Notes: a model not told the origin generated them from the letters alone. A stretch of DNA of 6,181 nt from JBBRUG01 sp038247995 (GCA_038247995.1 JBBRUG010000343.1:1-6181), one strand, 5' to 3'. Shown: positions 1 to 5,802, counted from the stretch's first letter. Program-made: numbers and translations.

Positions 1-972
1 GATAATCCGCCAGGGCCGCGCCGTGGCGCTCCCACCGGGCGGCCAGTCGTAGCCGTAGAAATGCACACCCAAAAATACTTTGCTCGGATCAACCACGGTG
101 CGCGCATACTCGGTCACCGCCTCGATCCAGTATGCCGGCGCCACCGGGCCAGGGTTGCTACCGCGCCAGTGGTAGTCGTAGGTCATAATCCGCAACTGAT
201 CGACATACTGTCCGATCTCGGCCCAATCCTGGAAACCGCCGAGACCACCATAGTCGCTCGCTTTGGCGTGTACAGCCACGGTGAGCAACCGATCGTGGGC
301 GCGCAAGGCTGCCGATAACTCACGAATAAAGGCCGAATAGTCGGCGCGCAGGGAGGCGTCGAGGCTTTCGTAATCGATATCGATGCCATCATAGTCACGC
401 GCCAGCACCTCATCAACGATGGCCTGAACGTGACGCGCACGGGTCTGCGGGTTACGCAACACCGGCACCACCGCAGCAGGATTGGCCGTTACGTTATGGA
501 TCGACGGGATAATCCGCACATTATTCTCACGGGCGATCCGCACCAGATCGTCGTTGCGCGTGCCGAAGAGCCGCCCGCTTGAGTCGGTCGAATACCAGAA
601 CGGGCTAATATCGTCGATGATATCGGCATTGGCATAAAACGACTCGGCGGCACCACCCTCAAAATTGGGCGGCAGCCAGACAACAATGTAGCGTCCCGTC
701 TTCGGGTGGTAACTCACCGGCTCGGTCTCTAGATCGGTGACCGTGGGCACGGGCGTCGGCGGCACCGGCGTCGGCAGCACGATCAGCGGCGCTGCCGTAG
801 GTGCGATCGTCGGGGTAGCAATAATCACCTGTGGTGCACTGGCCTGCGGAGTGGGCATGGTACGGGCCAGGCCGACGGTGCGAACCATCAGCGCGCCGGC
901 CACACCGAGGGCGATCAGGTAGATCAGGCTGAGGAGAATCGTACTAAAGCGCATGGGGAAACGCAATCGCAT
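1..972 (-). CDS. Membrane-anchored glycoside hydrolase family 18 (chitinase/YaaH-like) protein, C-terminus cut by window edge
   Basis: The gene reads 324 codons from ATG at 972 to the window edge with no stop, so the C-terminus is missing. Residues about 10-33 form one hydrophobic segment after a basic start (MRLRFPMRF), suggesting a signal anchor. Residues about 40-80 are a Pro/Thr/Ala-rich linker, so the enzyme is probably held outside the membrane. The GH18 barrel follows. The catalytic DxxDxDxE motif is intact as DGIDIDYE (D195, D198, D200, acid/base E202), and the later strand MTYDYHW (263-269) is typical of the family. GH18 enzymes cleave beta-1,4 GlcNAc polymers by substrate-assisted catalysis; the YaaH/spore-cortex branch acts on peptidoglycan. 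No chitin- or LysM-binding domain is visible, so the substrate (chitin, peptidoglycan or other glycan) is open. It starts 4 nt after the zincin gene stop with only a weak ribosome site, so it is probably translationally coupled to that gene. The family call is firm; the role is inferred. Confidence 0.9.
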   Translation of the reverse strand, partial: MRLRFPMRFSTILLSLIYLIALGVAGALMVRTVGLARTMPTPQASAPQVIIATPTIAPTAAPLIVLPTPVPPTPVPTVTDLETEPVSYHPKTGRYIVVWLPPNFEGGAAESFYANADIIDDISPFWYSTDSSGRLFGTRNDDLVRIARENNVRIIPSIHNVTANPAAVVPVLRNPQTRARHVQAIVDEVLARDYDGIDIDYESLDASLRADYSAFIRELSAALRAHDRLLTVAVHAKASDYGGLGGFQDWAEIGQYVDQLRIMTYDYHWRGSNPGPVAPAYWIEAVTEYARTVVDPSKVFLGVHFYGYDWPPGGSATARPWRII

Positions 973-976
973 AGGC

Positions 977-1342
977 TCAGTAAGCCCCTAATTCGCGTAA
1001 ACGATCATCGCTAATACCAAAAACATGGGCGATCTCGTGCAGCACAGTGCGCCGCACTTCTTCGCGCAGCCGCGACGCCGTGCGAAAGTCACGCACAAGC
1101 GGATCTTGGAAGATCACAATCGTGTCGGGTGGAACGGCCCAGCCGCTGTCGCGCTCGGTCAGCGGCACACCTTCATACATGCCGTATACCGTCTGCCATG
1201 GGCGCAATTCAAGGCTCCGGCGCTGCTCCGGGCTGGGCCGTCGCGATACCAGTACTTCGACGTTTTCAAGATGGACGGCGAAGTCGGCAGGTAGGCTTTC
1301 AATGGCCTCGACAACAAGCTGTTCAAACAAGGCGCTATCCAT
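977..1342 (-). CDS. Minimal zincin-like metallopeptidase (PF06262 type)
   Basis: This 121-residue protein carries the zinc motif HEIAHVFGISD at residues 102-112: HExxH ligands H102 and H106, catalytic E103, then G109 and D112 of the extended HExxHxxGxxD motif. Its length, the opening (FEQLVVEAIESLP), the ENVEVLV strand, the YGMYEGVPLTER stretch and the IVIFQDPL strand all match the small bacterial 'metallopeptidase family' (Zincin_1), whose substrates are largely unknown. It has no signal peptide or membrane segment, so it should be cytosolic. The ATG at 1342 is the only ATG available, because an in-frame TAA lies a few codons upstream. No good Shine-Dalgarno site precedes it; instead a sigma70-like promoter abuts the start codon, so the mRNA should be leaderless. 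It is the first gene of a two-gene unit with the GH18 gene. The family call is firm; the target is unknown. Confidence 0.88.
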   Translation of the reverse strand: MDSALFEQLVVEAIESLPADFAVHLENVEVLVSRRPSPEQRRSLELRPWQTVYGMYEGVPLTERDSGWAVPPDTIVIFQDPLVRDFRTASRLREEVRRTVLHEIAHVFGISDDRLRELGAY

Positions 1343-1349
1343 ACCTGAT

Positions 1350-1379
1350 ATTCTACCGTGTTGAGCTTACGGGTGTCAA
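1350..1379 (-). promoter_or_regulatory. Sigma70-like promoter of the zincin/GH18 operon, giving a leaderless mRNA
   Basis: On the minus strand a perfect -35 TTGACA (1374-1379) is followed by an 18-bp spacer and a -10 TAGAAT (1350-1355, 5 of 6 consensus). Transcription should start about 7 nt on, at 1342-1344, which coincides with the ATG at 1342. The weak ribosome site agrees with leaderless initiation. Confidence 0.7.
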
Positions 1380-1447
1380 GCGTTTTGGTATTTCGATAAC
1401 GCAGTAGAGTAGGATCCATAGCCTTAGGCACCTAAAAAACCCCCAAC

Positions 1448-1463
1448 AACCTGTCCTCAGGTT
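1448..1463. repeat. Small inverted repeat in the divergent promoter region
   Basis: AACCTG and CAGGTT form a perfect 6-bp dyad around TCCT. It sits about 70 bp upstream of the zincin -35 and about 55 bp upstream of the plus-strand -10. It could be a regulator site or a minor hairpin; the sequence alone does not decide. Confidence 0.35.
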
Positions 1464-1518
1464 CATTTATATGTAAGGAAGATCATCCCCAATACGGATG
1501 GAGCATTGGCATGGTTTG

Positions 1519-1527
1519 TGCTACAGT
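1519..1527 (+). promoter_or_regulatory. Candidate extended -10 promoter of the lysozyme-like gene
   Basis: TG-C-TACAGT fits the extended -10 pattern TGnTAnnnT, with 4 of 6 -10 matches. No good -35 lies at the right distance (TGGAGC at 1499-1504, 3 of 6). Transcription would start near 1534, giving a leader of about 55 nt to the ATG at 1590. Weak evidence. Confidence 0.3.
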
Positions 1528-1589
1528 CATAGCGCCATTGGCTATGCGCCGAGGCCGTGCAACGCGGCACGCCGCATAGAGCTTCGCAT

Positions 1590-2468
1590 ATGACAGATTG
1601 CATGATACATCGATTGCGTGCTGCGTTCGCCACTATTTTGCTCATCGCTCTGCTCTTTGCCGTTGGGTTGCACCAGCGGAACGCTCTGGCTATGCCAGCG
1701 CCGCAGGCTTCCAGCGCCACCATTAATGGCCTGAACGAACGCAGTGGTACGGCGTCCAAGCCTAACCGTGCCCGTCCAACAGTCACCGCTCATGTCCGGC
1801 CAGACCTGATGCGGCGGATGCGAACCCTGCGCCCGACGATTCTGAGGGCGGCGGCCCGGCATAATCGTCCGGAACTCTCGGGGATGAGCGATACTGAATT
1901 CGCTGTTGTGATCGCGACGATCATTTATAACGAGAACTTCGGCTGGCTCGAAGACGATATCGCACCACTGCGCCCACTTACTTCGCTTTATCAGGATCTC
2001 CAACGTCAGGCCAACCGCAGCGTAAGCGGCAGCAACTTCAGCGTCTGGCCGGCCAACTTGCGCCCTTCGGTAGCACTGGAGATCTTACGCCAGGAACTGC
2101 CGCTCGCCGACCAGCGCATGGTGTATGTACCGGTGTATGTGGCCGGCAGCCAGATCCAGCCGGAACATTTCGCGTCGCAGGATGCGCTCTACGCAGCGAT
2201 TACAGCTGAGATCAGCCGCGACGATCTGGCGATTGCGTATCTAGCGGCAAATCTGGAGCGCGGGGTGTATCGGGCAGCATTCGAGGACGTGCCGGTAAAC
2301 TGGCGTACCCTGGCGGCCTGGCACAATCAAGGGATCGTTGATCCACGCCAGTATCGCGCAAATGCAACTTCGAACGACTATCTACGGCGCGCTTCGGCCT
2401 ACCTCAGCCCCGCGCGCACGCTGATCGATGGGCACTGGGTTGTGCGCACAGTGGTGGAGCGGGTGTAA
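1590..2468 (+). CDS. Exported protein with a lysozyme/lytic-transglycosylase-like motif layout, family not recognised
   Basis: The N-terminus is a clear Sec signal: MIHRLR, a hydrophobic core (AAFATILLIALLFAVGL), then a cleavage-like NALA-M site. A low-complexity stretch follows. From ATG 1590 the product is 292 residues; GTG 1557 and ATG 1602 also keep the frame, and no strong ribosome site decides between them. The mature part has a possible acid Glu in helix EFAVVIATIIYNENFGW (E115), then NFSVWPANLRPSVALEIL (about 149-166), then DLAIAYLAANLERGV and WRTLAAWHNQG (about 239-248). That order resembles the lysozyme-like fold: a catalytic Glu, a GxxQIxPxTA-type loop, and a final ALAAYNxG helix. 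I infer a peptidoglycan-cleaving enzyme or a degenerate relative, not a named family. Divergent pairing with a GH18 gene fits an envelope role. It ends 6 nt before the stop of the opposing ferredoxin-type gene. Export is well supported; the enzymatic activity is not. Confidence 0.75.
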   Translation: MTDCMIHRLRAAFATILLIALLFAVGLHQRNALAMPAPQASSATINGLNERSGTASKPNRARPTVTAHVRPDLMRRMRTLRPTILRAAARHNRPELSGMSDTEFAVVIATIIYNENFGWLEDDIAPLRPLTSLYQDLQRQANRSVSGSNFSVWPANLRPSVALEILRQELPLADQRMVYVPVYVAGSQIQPEHFASQDALYAAITAEISRDDLAIAYLAANLERGVYRAAFEDVPVNWRTLAAWHNQGIVDPRQYRANATSNDYLRRASAYLSPARTLIDGHWVVRTVVERV

Positions 2469-2474
2469 AATAGG

Positions 2475-2714
2475 CTATGACTGCACCTGATCCGCAACTT
2501 TGGCCCGAATCTGGGCGATCAGTTCGTTGGGCGTAATCTGAGGGAAGTAGTCGGTCTCGATCATCACTGCCGGCACATCGTCGCAGGCAGCCATGCATTC
2601 AAGCTCGACAATCAGCAGGTCATCGGGGTAATCTGCCGCAAGTTGGCGTAACGCCGCCAGAAATGCCGGTCGGCTGCGGCTGCATAAGCGGCAAAGCGTG
2701 ATCTCAATCGGCAT
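2475..2714 (-). CDS. Small thioredoxin-like [2Fe-2S] ferredoxin-type protein
   Basis: From ATG 2714 the product is 79 residues. Four cysteines lie as C8-x2-C11 and, after a helix and strand, C40-x3-C44 in ELECMAACDDVPAVMIETDYFPQITPNELI. This order, with the 'C-x3-C-D-x-x-P-A-V-M-I-x-x-D-Y' strand and the TPxEL helix, resembles the C-terminal [2Fe-2S] domain of NuoE and stand-alone thioredoxin-like ferredoxins; DUF1636-type metal-binding proteins are the alternative. It probably binds a [2Fe-2S] cluster in the cytosol and carries electrons, but no partner enzyme is nearby. The frame is open up to ATG 2816, which would add 34 residues rich in Cys and Arg. I chose 2714 because GGAAAGG lies 8 nt upstream and because the domain begins right there. 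Convergent with the lysozyme-like gene. Confidence 0.78.
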   Translation of the reverse strand: MPIEITLCRLCSRSRPAFLAALRQLAADYPDDLLIVELECMAACDDVPAVMIETDYFPQITPNELIAQIRAKVADQVQS

Positions 2715-2722
2715 ATCGCAGA

Positions 2723-2729
2723 CCTTTCC
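2723..2729 (-). promoter_or_regulatory. Ribosome binding site that decides the ferredoxin-type gene start
   Basis: GGAAAGG on the minus strand, 8 nt before ATG 2714. No comparable site precedes the upstream in-frame ATG 2816, so the short form is favoured. Confidence 0.6.
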
Positions 2730-2767
2730 GGGCGCCATACGGCACCTTCCACCGGCCTGCACACAAC

Positions 2768-2818
2768 GACCCGTTATGGGTCTTAAGTGAGAACATGATG
2801 CGGTGGCGAGGCTCATGT
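2768..2818 (-). promoter_or_regulatory. Leader of the ferredoxin-type gene with two inverted repeats
   Basis: The predicted leader of about 105 nt holds a 6-bp dyad, TCATGT at 2813-2818 with ACATGA at 2793-2798, right at the expected transcription start. It also holds a small hairpin GACCC-GTTAT-GGGTC at 2768-2782. The first is placed like an operator and the second like a short RNA stem. No known riboswitch or regulator consensus is recognised. Confidence 0.3.
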
Positions 2819-2825
2819 CGTTATT

Positions 2826-2854
2826 AGTTTACACCCTCCGTCAAGGATTTGCAA
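2826..2854 (-). promoter_or_regulatory. Candidate sigma70 promoter of the ferredoxin-type gene
   Basis: Minus-strand TTGCAA (2849-2854, 4 of 6) is spaced 17 bp from TAAACT (2826-2831, 4 of 6). It lies just downstream of the purB terminator, where an independent promoter is needed. The predicted start is near 2819. Confidence 0.42.
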
Positions 2855-2874
2855 CAGATTTGCAAAGCATGCAG

Positions 2875-2916
2875 CAACCAAAACGAATGGGGCGAGCACA
2901 TGCTCGCCCCATTCGT
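2875..2916 (-). terminator. Strong intrinsic terminator after purB
   Basis: A perfect 16-bp inverted repeat (arm ACGAATGGGGCGAGCA, 2-nt centre) spans 2883-2916. On the minus strand it is followed by GTTTTGGTT, a short U-rich tail. No T-run follows on the plus strand, so it serves minus-strand transcripts coming from purB. It lies about 160 nt beyond the purB stop. Confidence 0.75.
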
Positions 2917-3076
2917 ACGTGAGCGACCAGGATGAAGAGTTGAGCGGCGGCCCCCGGCGCCTGGTGCGGCACCGTTCCCTCCCCTACCGGTCGTTATAAA
3001 GACTTTAACACTGCACATTACCCCTGTGAATAGCCCGCAAGGCCAACACGCTGTTAGTACTCAGCAGTGCCTGCTG
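2917..3076. other. Predicted purB 3' untranslated region
   Basis: 160 bp between the purB stop and its terminator. It contains only small dyads, such as GGTG-CGG-CACC near 2961-2972 and TAAAG-A-CTTTA near 2996-3006. No convincing gene or promoter is seen. With the ferredoxin leader (2715-2816) and its promoter it makes up the 362-bp gene-free stretch 2715-3076. Confidence 0.4.
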
Positions 3077-4474
3077 CTACGTCCAATTGCCTATACCTTG
3101 TTCATCGCCGAGGACCGCCAGGCGGCTCGCCAGGCCCGTATAGCGCTCAGGAGTCAGGGCGCGCAGTTCGGCCTTGACGCTCTCAGCAACGTCAAGTTGC
3201 GCAAAAAAGCGCTCCAGATCGGCGTATTCCAGTGCCCGCCCACGGGTTAACCCCTTCAGCGCTTCGTAGGGTTCAGGGTAACCCACGCGGCGCAGAATAG
3301 TCTGGATCGCCTCAGCCAGAACCTCCGGATGCGCTGCGAGTTCGGCCTGAAGGACTGCATGGCGCACCGCAACCTTCTGCAAACCGCGGAGTGCGCGCTG
3401 GCTGCCGAGCAGACTGTAGCCGAAGGCGACGCCCAGATTGCGCAACACAGTGCTGTCGGAGAGATCACGCTGGAGCCGTGAGATCGGCAGTTTGCGGCTG
3501 AAGTGCTCCAGCAGCGCATTTGCCAGGCCCAGGTTACCCTCGGCATTCTCAAAATCGATCGGGTTCACCTTGTGCGGCATTGTCGAGGAACCAACTTCGC
3601 CCGGCTTCGGCGCCTGGGTGAGGTAGCCGTCGCTGATATAACGCCATGCGTCCTGGCAGAGATCGAGCAGAATCGTATTGGCGCGTTTCAAACTGTCGCA
3701 CAATGCGGCAAGGGTGTCGTGCGGCTCAATTTGCGTAGTGAGCAGCACCGGTTCGAGATCGAGCGAGCGCACGAATGCGCGGCTGAATTTCAGCCAGTCG
3801 ACCTTCGGCAGCGCAGCAACGTGGGCGGCAAACGTGCCCGTAGCGCCATTCAGTTTGCCGGTGATCGGCGCCCGCGCCATGTCGGCACTGGCGCGTCGCA
3901 AGCGGGCCAGAAAGACATTCATCTCTTTGCCGAAGGTTGTTGGCGTGGCCGGTTGGCCGTGGGTTCGCGCCAGCATTGAGGTACCCGCTTCGGTCGTCGC
4001 CAGTTCACGCAGGCGTTCCATAATCCGCGTGAACGCGGGCACCAGCACCGTGTCGCGCGCGTCGCGTACCAGCAGCGCATAACTGAGATTATTCACATCT
4101 TCCGAGGTGAGCGCGAAGTGAACGGCCTCGTTCCAGGCGCCCAAACCCAGATCGACCAGGCGTTCGCGCAGCCAGTATTCGACCGCTTTGACATCGTGAT
4201 TCACCTGGCGATCCCAGGCATGTATCGCCAGGGCATCGGCGTCGCTGAACTGGCGATAGAGTGCGCGTACGGCGGCCTGCTGATGGGCATCGAGGGGGGG
4301 CACAAAATCCACCCCGCGCGCGCGGCTCAGGAAGATCAGGTATTCAACCTCAACCTGCACGCGATAGCGAAACAGCGCCGCCTCGCTGAAATAGCTGACT
4401 AATTCGGCCACATCGCCCTGGTAGCGCCCATCTAAGGGCGAGATCGCGGCCAGGCGGTTCATATCGTCGGACAT
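3077..4474 (-). CDS. purB: Adenylosuccinate lyase, long (E. coli PurB-like) form
   Basis: Complete 465-residue enzyme of the fumarase/aspartase superfamily. It catalyses two fumarate-releasing steps of purine synthesis: SAICAR to AICAR, and adenylosuccinate to AMP. It works as a cytosolic homotetramer with active sites shared between subunits. Visible signatures are SPLDGRY (12-18), HDVKAVEYWL (93-102), TSEDVNNLSYAL (123-134), the catalytic-His segment ARTHGQPATPTTFGKEM (169-185, H172), and the superfamily signature GSSTMPHKVNPIDFEN (295-310) with the flexible-loop serines S296/S297, K302 and N304. Length and the NPIDFEN form match the E. coli-type subfamily (about 456 residues) rather than the shorter Bacillus type (about 430). 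ATG 4474 has AGGAG 6 nt upstream, so it is preferred over the Met four codons further in. The gene stands alone, with no other pur genes in the window, and has its own terminator. Confidence 0.97.
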   Translation of the reverse strand: MSDDMNRLAAISPLDGRYQGDVAELVSYFSEAALFRYRVQVEVEYLIFLSRARGVDFVPPLDAHQQAAVRALYRQFSDADALAIHAWDRQVNHDVKAVEYWLRERLVDLGLGAWNEAVHFALTSEDVNNLSYALLVRDARDTVLVPAFTRIMERLRELATTEAGTSMLARTHGQPATPTTFGKEMNVFLARLRRASADMARAPITGKLNGATGTFAAHVAALPKVDWLKFSRAFVRSLDLEPVLLTTQIEPHDTLAALCDSLKRANTILLDLCQDAWRYISDGYLTQAPKPGEVGSSTMPHKVNPIDFENAEGNLGLANALLEHFSRKLPISRLQRDLSDSTVLRNLGVAFGYSLLGSQRALRGLQKVAVRHAVLQAELAAHPEVLAEAIQTILRRVGYPEPYEALKGLTRGRALEYADLERFFAQLDVAESVKAELRALTPERYTGLASRLAVLGDEQGIGNWT

Positions 4475-4480
4475 TGCGCT

Positions 4481-4485
4481 CTCCT
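4481..4485 (-). promoter_or_regulatory. Ribosome binding site of purB
   Basis: AGGAG on the minus strand, 6 nt before ATG 4474. It fixes the start at MSDDMNRLAAIS rather than at the internal Met. Confidence 0.7.
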
Positions 4486-4489
4486 GAAT

Positions 4490-4512
4490 CTCTGCGCACT
4501 CTGCGCACTCTG
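4490..4512. repeat. 9-bp tandem repeat in the purB leader
   Basis: CTCTGCGCA occurs twice in perfect tandem (4490-4498, 4499-4507), followed by a partial third copy (CTCTG). Immediately to the right is the dyad TGTAG-C-CTACA (4511-4521). It lies close upstream of the purB ribosome site, so copy-number change would alter leader length. Confidence 0.5.
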
Positions 4513-4552
4513 TAGCCTACAGCGACGAGCATAACGCTTGAGCCGTCCGCTT

Positions 4553-4607
4553 GGCGTGGGGCGGCGCGCCGCACGCCCACAAGGGACGCAGTGGATGTAC
4601 CCACTGC
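4553..4607. repeat. Two adjacent hairpins upstream of purB
   Basis: The first combines GGCGTG (4553-4558) with CACGCC (4572-4577) around the 10-bp palindrome CGGCGCGCCG (4562-4571). The second pairs GCAGTGG (4588-4594) with CCACTGC (4601-4607) across a 6-nt loop. Neither is followed by a T-run on either strand, so they are not classical terminators. They could be structure in the purB leader, a repeat element or protein sites. No purB promoter with good -35 and -10 boxes was found in this gap. Confidence 0.4.
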
Positions 4608-4643
4608 ACTAAAGAGAATTACAGAAGTCGCTCGGAAGCGGCG

Positions 4644-4664
4644 TAAAAGCGGCTCGCGAGCCGC
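4644..4664 (-). terminator. Intrinsic terminator of the metallophosphoesterase gene
   Basis: The perfect 16-bp palindrome GCGGCTCGCGAGCCGC (4649-4664) folds as a GC-rich stem. On the minus strand it is followed at once by TTTTA. It begins about 34 nt beyond the metallophosphoesterase stop, so that gene and purB are probably transcribed separately. Confidence 0.65.
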
Positions 4665-4698
4665 CCCAACAGCTCCCAAACAATATACGTGGTTCGCT

Positions 4699-5652
4699 TT
4701 AGCTTCGCTTCAGCGTAATAATCGTCGCCTCCGGTGGGCAACCGAAGCGCAACGGCATCCCACCGATGCCACGAGTCACATAGAGTTGCGTCCCACCGAT
4801 ATGCAGCAACCCCAATGGGTAGCGTGTGCCGTAGCGGGGTAAGACCAATGGGCCAAGCAGCGGCGCGCGCACATGGCCGCCATGAGTGTGTCCCGATAAC
4901 TGCAGCGCTACGCCGGCCGCCGCCGCCCGATCGGCCATGTCGGGGACGTGGGACAACAAGAGCTTGGTGACGCCATGCGGAATGTCGGCCAGCGCCGCCT
5001 CCAGATCACTCTCGCCTTCCCAGAAATCATCCACACCGACAATGGCCAGTTGCGTCGTATTGACCGTCAGCAGGCGATGCTCGTTGATCAAGAATTGCAC
5101 GCCAAGTGGCTCCAGTTTGCGGCGAATCGCCGGCAAACCCTCCCAGTAGTCGTGGTTGCCGGGCACAGCAAAGATACCGAGCGGTGCATGGAGTGGCCTG
5201 AGCAATTCAGGGAGATCGGCGATGACGCGTTCAAAACTCACAAAATCGCCGGTGAGCGCGAGCAGATCCGGCCGTTCAGCGACCATTTGCGCAACTGCCC
5301 AGCGCGTGTTCGCCGCAGCGAACGGATGCCCAAGGTGCAAATCACTCATCTGGCCGATCCGCAGACCATCGAGGGCCGCAGGCAGGTGGGGCAGGCGCAG
5401 TGTGATCCGCTCCAGGATCGGTCGGCGGGGTTCGATTAACGTTGCATAGGCCACGCCGGCCACGCCGACCAGACCAAAGGCGGCAGCGGCAGGCAAGCCA
5501 CCCCGGCCCGTAGCCAGAGCGCCGACGGCTGTCGCGCCGACGAGGGCGCTCAACCAACGCGCCGAATAAAAAACCCTTCCCGGTGTCGGATCAAAGGGGC
5601 CGCGCGGGCGCTCATGGCGGTTGGCATGTTTCGGGGAAGCAAGGCTGGCCAT
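4699..5652 (-). CDS. Membrane-anchored YkuE/YaeI-type metallophosphoesterase
   Basis: A 317-residue calcineurin-like phosphoesterase with all dimetal-site motifs: SDLHLGH (D104, H106), LTGDF (D136), PGNHDYW (N166, H167), LLLSHVPD (H235) and SGHTHGGHV (H255, H257). The GHTHGGH and LPRYGTRYPLG segments and the C-terminal RGIGG-PLRFGCPPE stretch place it in the YkuE/YaeI group. Two hydrophobic segments (about 29-49 and 53-73) precede the catalytic domain and should hold it at the membrane. Some relatives act on UDP-diacylglucosamine or phospholipid-linked substrates; since Chloroflexota generally lack lipid A, I do not assign that reaction, and the substrate is unknown. ATG 5652 is chosen because AGGAG lies 10 nt upstream; GTG 5676 would add 8 residues and place that ribosome site inside the gene. 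It is divergent from uvrC. Confidence 0.92.
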   Translation of the reverse strand: MASLASPKHANRHERPRGPFDPTPGRVFYSARWLSALVGATAVGALATGRGGLPAAAAFGLVGVAGVAYATLIEPRRPILERITLRLPHLPAALDGLRIGQMSDLHLGHPFAAANTRWAVAQMVAERPDLLALTGDFVSFERVIADLPELLRPLHAPLGIFAVPGNHDYWEGLPAIRRKLEPLGVQFLINEHRLLTVNTTQLAIVGVDDFWEGESDLEAALADIPHGVTKLLLSHVPDMADRAAAAGVALQLSGHTHGGHVRAPLLGPLVLPRYGTRYPLGLLHIGGTQLYVTRGIGGMPLRFGCPPEATIITLKRS

Positions 5653-5662
5653 CGAATTATTA

Positions 5663-5667
5663 CTCCT
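5663..5667 (-). promoter_or_regulatory. Ribosome binding site of the metallophosphoesterase gene
   Basis: AGGAG on the minus strand, 10 nt before ATG 5652 across an AT-rich spacer. It decides the start against the upstream in-frame GTG 5676. Confidence 0.65.
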
Positions 5668-5723
5668 GTGCGGCACGTGGATCTACAATGTCGGCTCCGC
5701 ATCACGGCGGCACGTCTGAAGCT

Positions 5724-5753
5724 AGTATACCTTATCCAGGAGTCAGGATTCAG
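5724..5753 (-). promoter_or_regulatory. Candidate promoter of the metallophosphoesterase gene, -35 inside a heptamer repeat
   Basis: Minus-strand -10 TATACT (5724-5729, 5 of 6) lies 18 bp from CTGAAT (5748-5753, 3 of 6), which is one unit of the CAGGAGT-type heptamer array read on the minus strand. The predicted start near 5717 gives a leader of about 65 nt. The -10 is good and the -35 is weak. Confidence 0.45.
5734..5748 (+). repeat. Left arm of a 15-bp perfect inverted repeat
   Basis: ATCCAGGAGTCAGGA here is the exact reverse complement of 5931-5945. The arms bound a 212-bp block that holds all the heptamer repeats and the 49-bp duplication. This arm lies over the upstream part of the metallophosphoesterase promoter. 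No matching target duplication flanks the arms. Confidence 0.7.
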
Positions 5754-5764
5754 GAGTCAGGAGG
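5737..5764 (+). repeat. Tandem heptamer array, CAGGAGT family
   Basis: Four consecutive 7-bp units: CAGGAGT, CAGGATT, CAGGAGT, CAGGAGG. Heptameric tandem repeats of this kind are known from intergenic DNA of several bacterial groups, notably filamentous cyanobacteria. The array overlaps the -35 region of the metallophosphoesterase promoter. Confidence 0.75.
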
Positions 5765-5802
5765 CCGGCCATCCGGGCAAGGAGCGTCTGTTCCCTGCCG
5801 AT

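Larger units (their letters stand above)
1343..1589. other. Divergent intergenic region between the zincin and lysozyme-like genes
   Basis: This gap separates two divergently transcribed genes. It contains the zincin promoter at its left side, a short inverted repeat AACCTG-TCCT-CAGGTT at 1448-1463, an A6 tract at 1434-1439 and a candidate extended -10 at 1519-1527 for the plus-strand gene. The inverted repeat lies between the two promoters and could be an operator, but no known consensus fits it. I see no RNA gene. Confidence 0.45.

Noticed and set aside
737..922. Gly/Val-rich plus-strand frame resembling a membrane peptide
   Set aside because: It is the antisense reading of the Pro/Thr linker and signal anchor of the GH18 gene, which explains the composition.
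1433..1463. Possible minus-strand terminator (dyad followed by T6)
   Set aside because: The T-run is separated from a weak 6-bp stem by a G-rich gap, and no minus-strand gene ends just upstream.
2715..2816. N-terminal extension of the ferredoxin-type protein from ATG 2816
   Set aside because: The extension has no family similarity that I recognise, whereas ATG 2714 has a well-spaced GGAAAGG and matches the domain boundary. The extra cysteines leave a small doubt.
3503..3979. 158-residue plus-strand open frame
   Set aside because: It lies wholly inside purB on the opposite strand; purB motifs are intact over its whole length and the frame shows no recognisable protein features.
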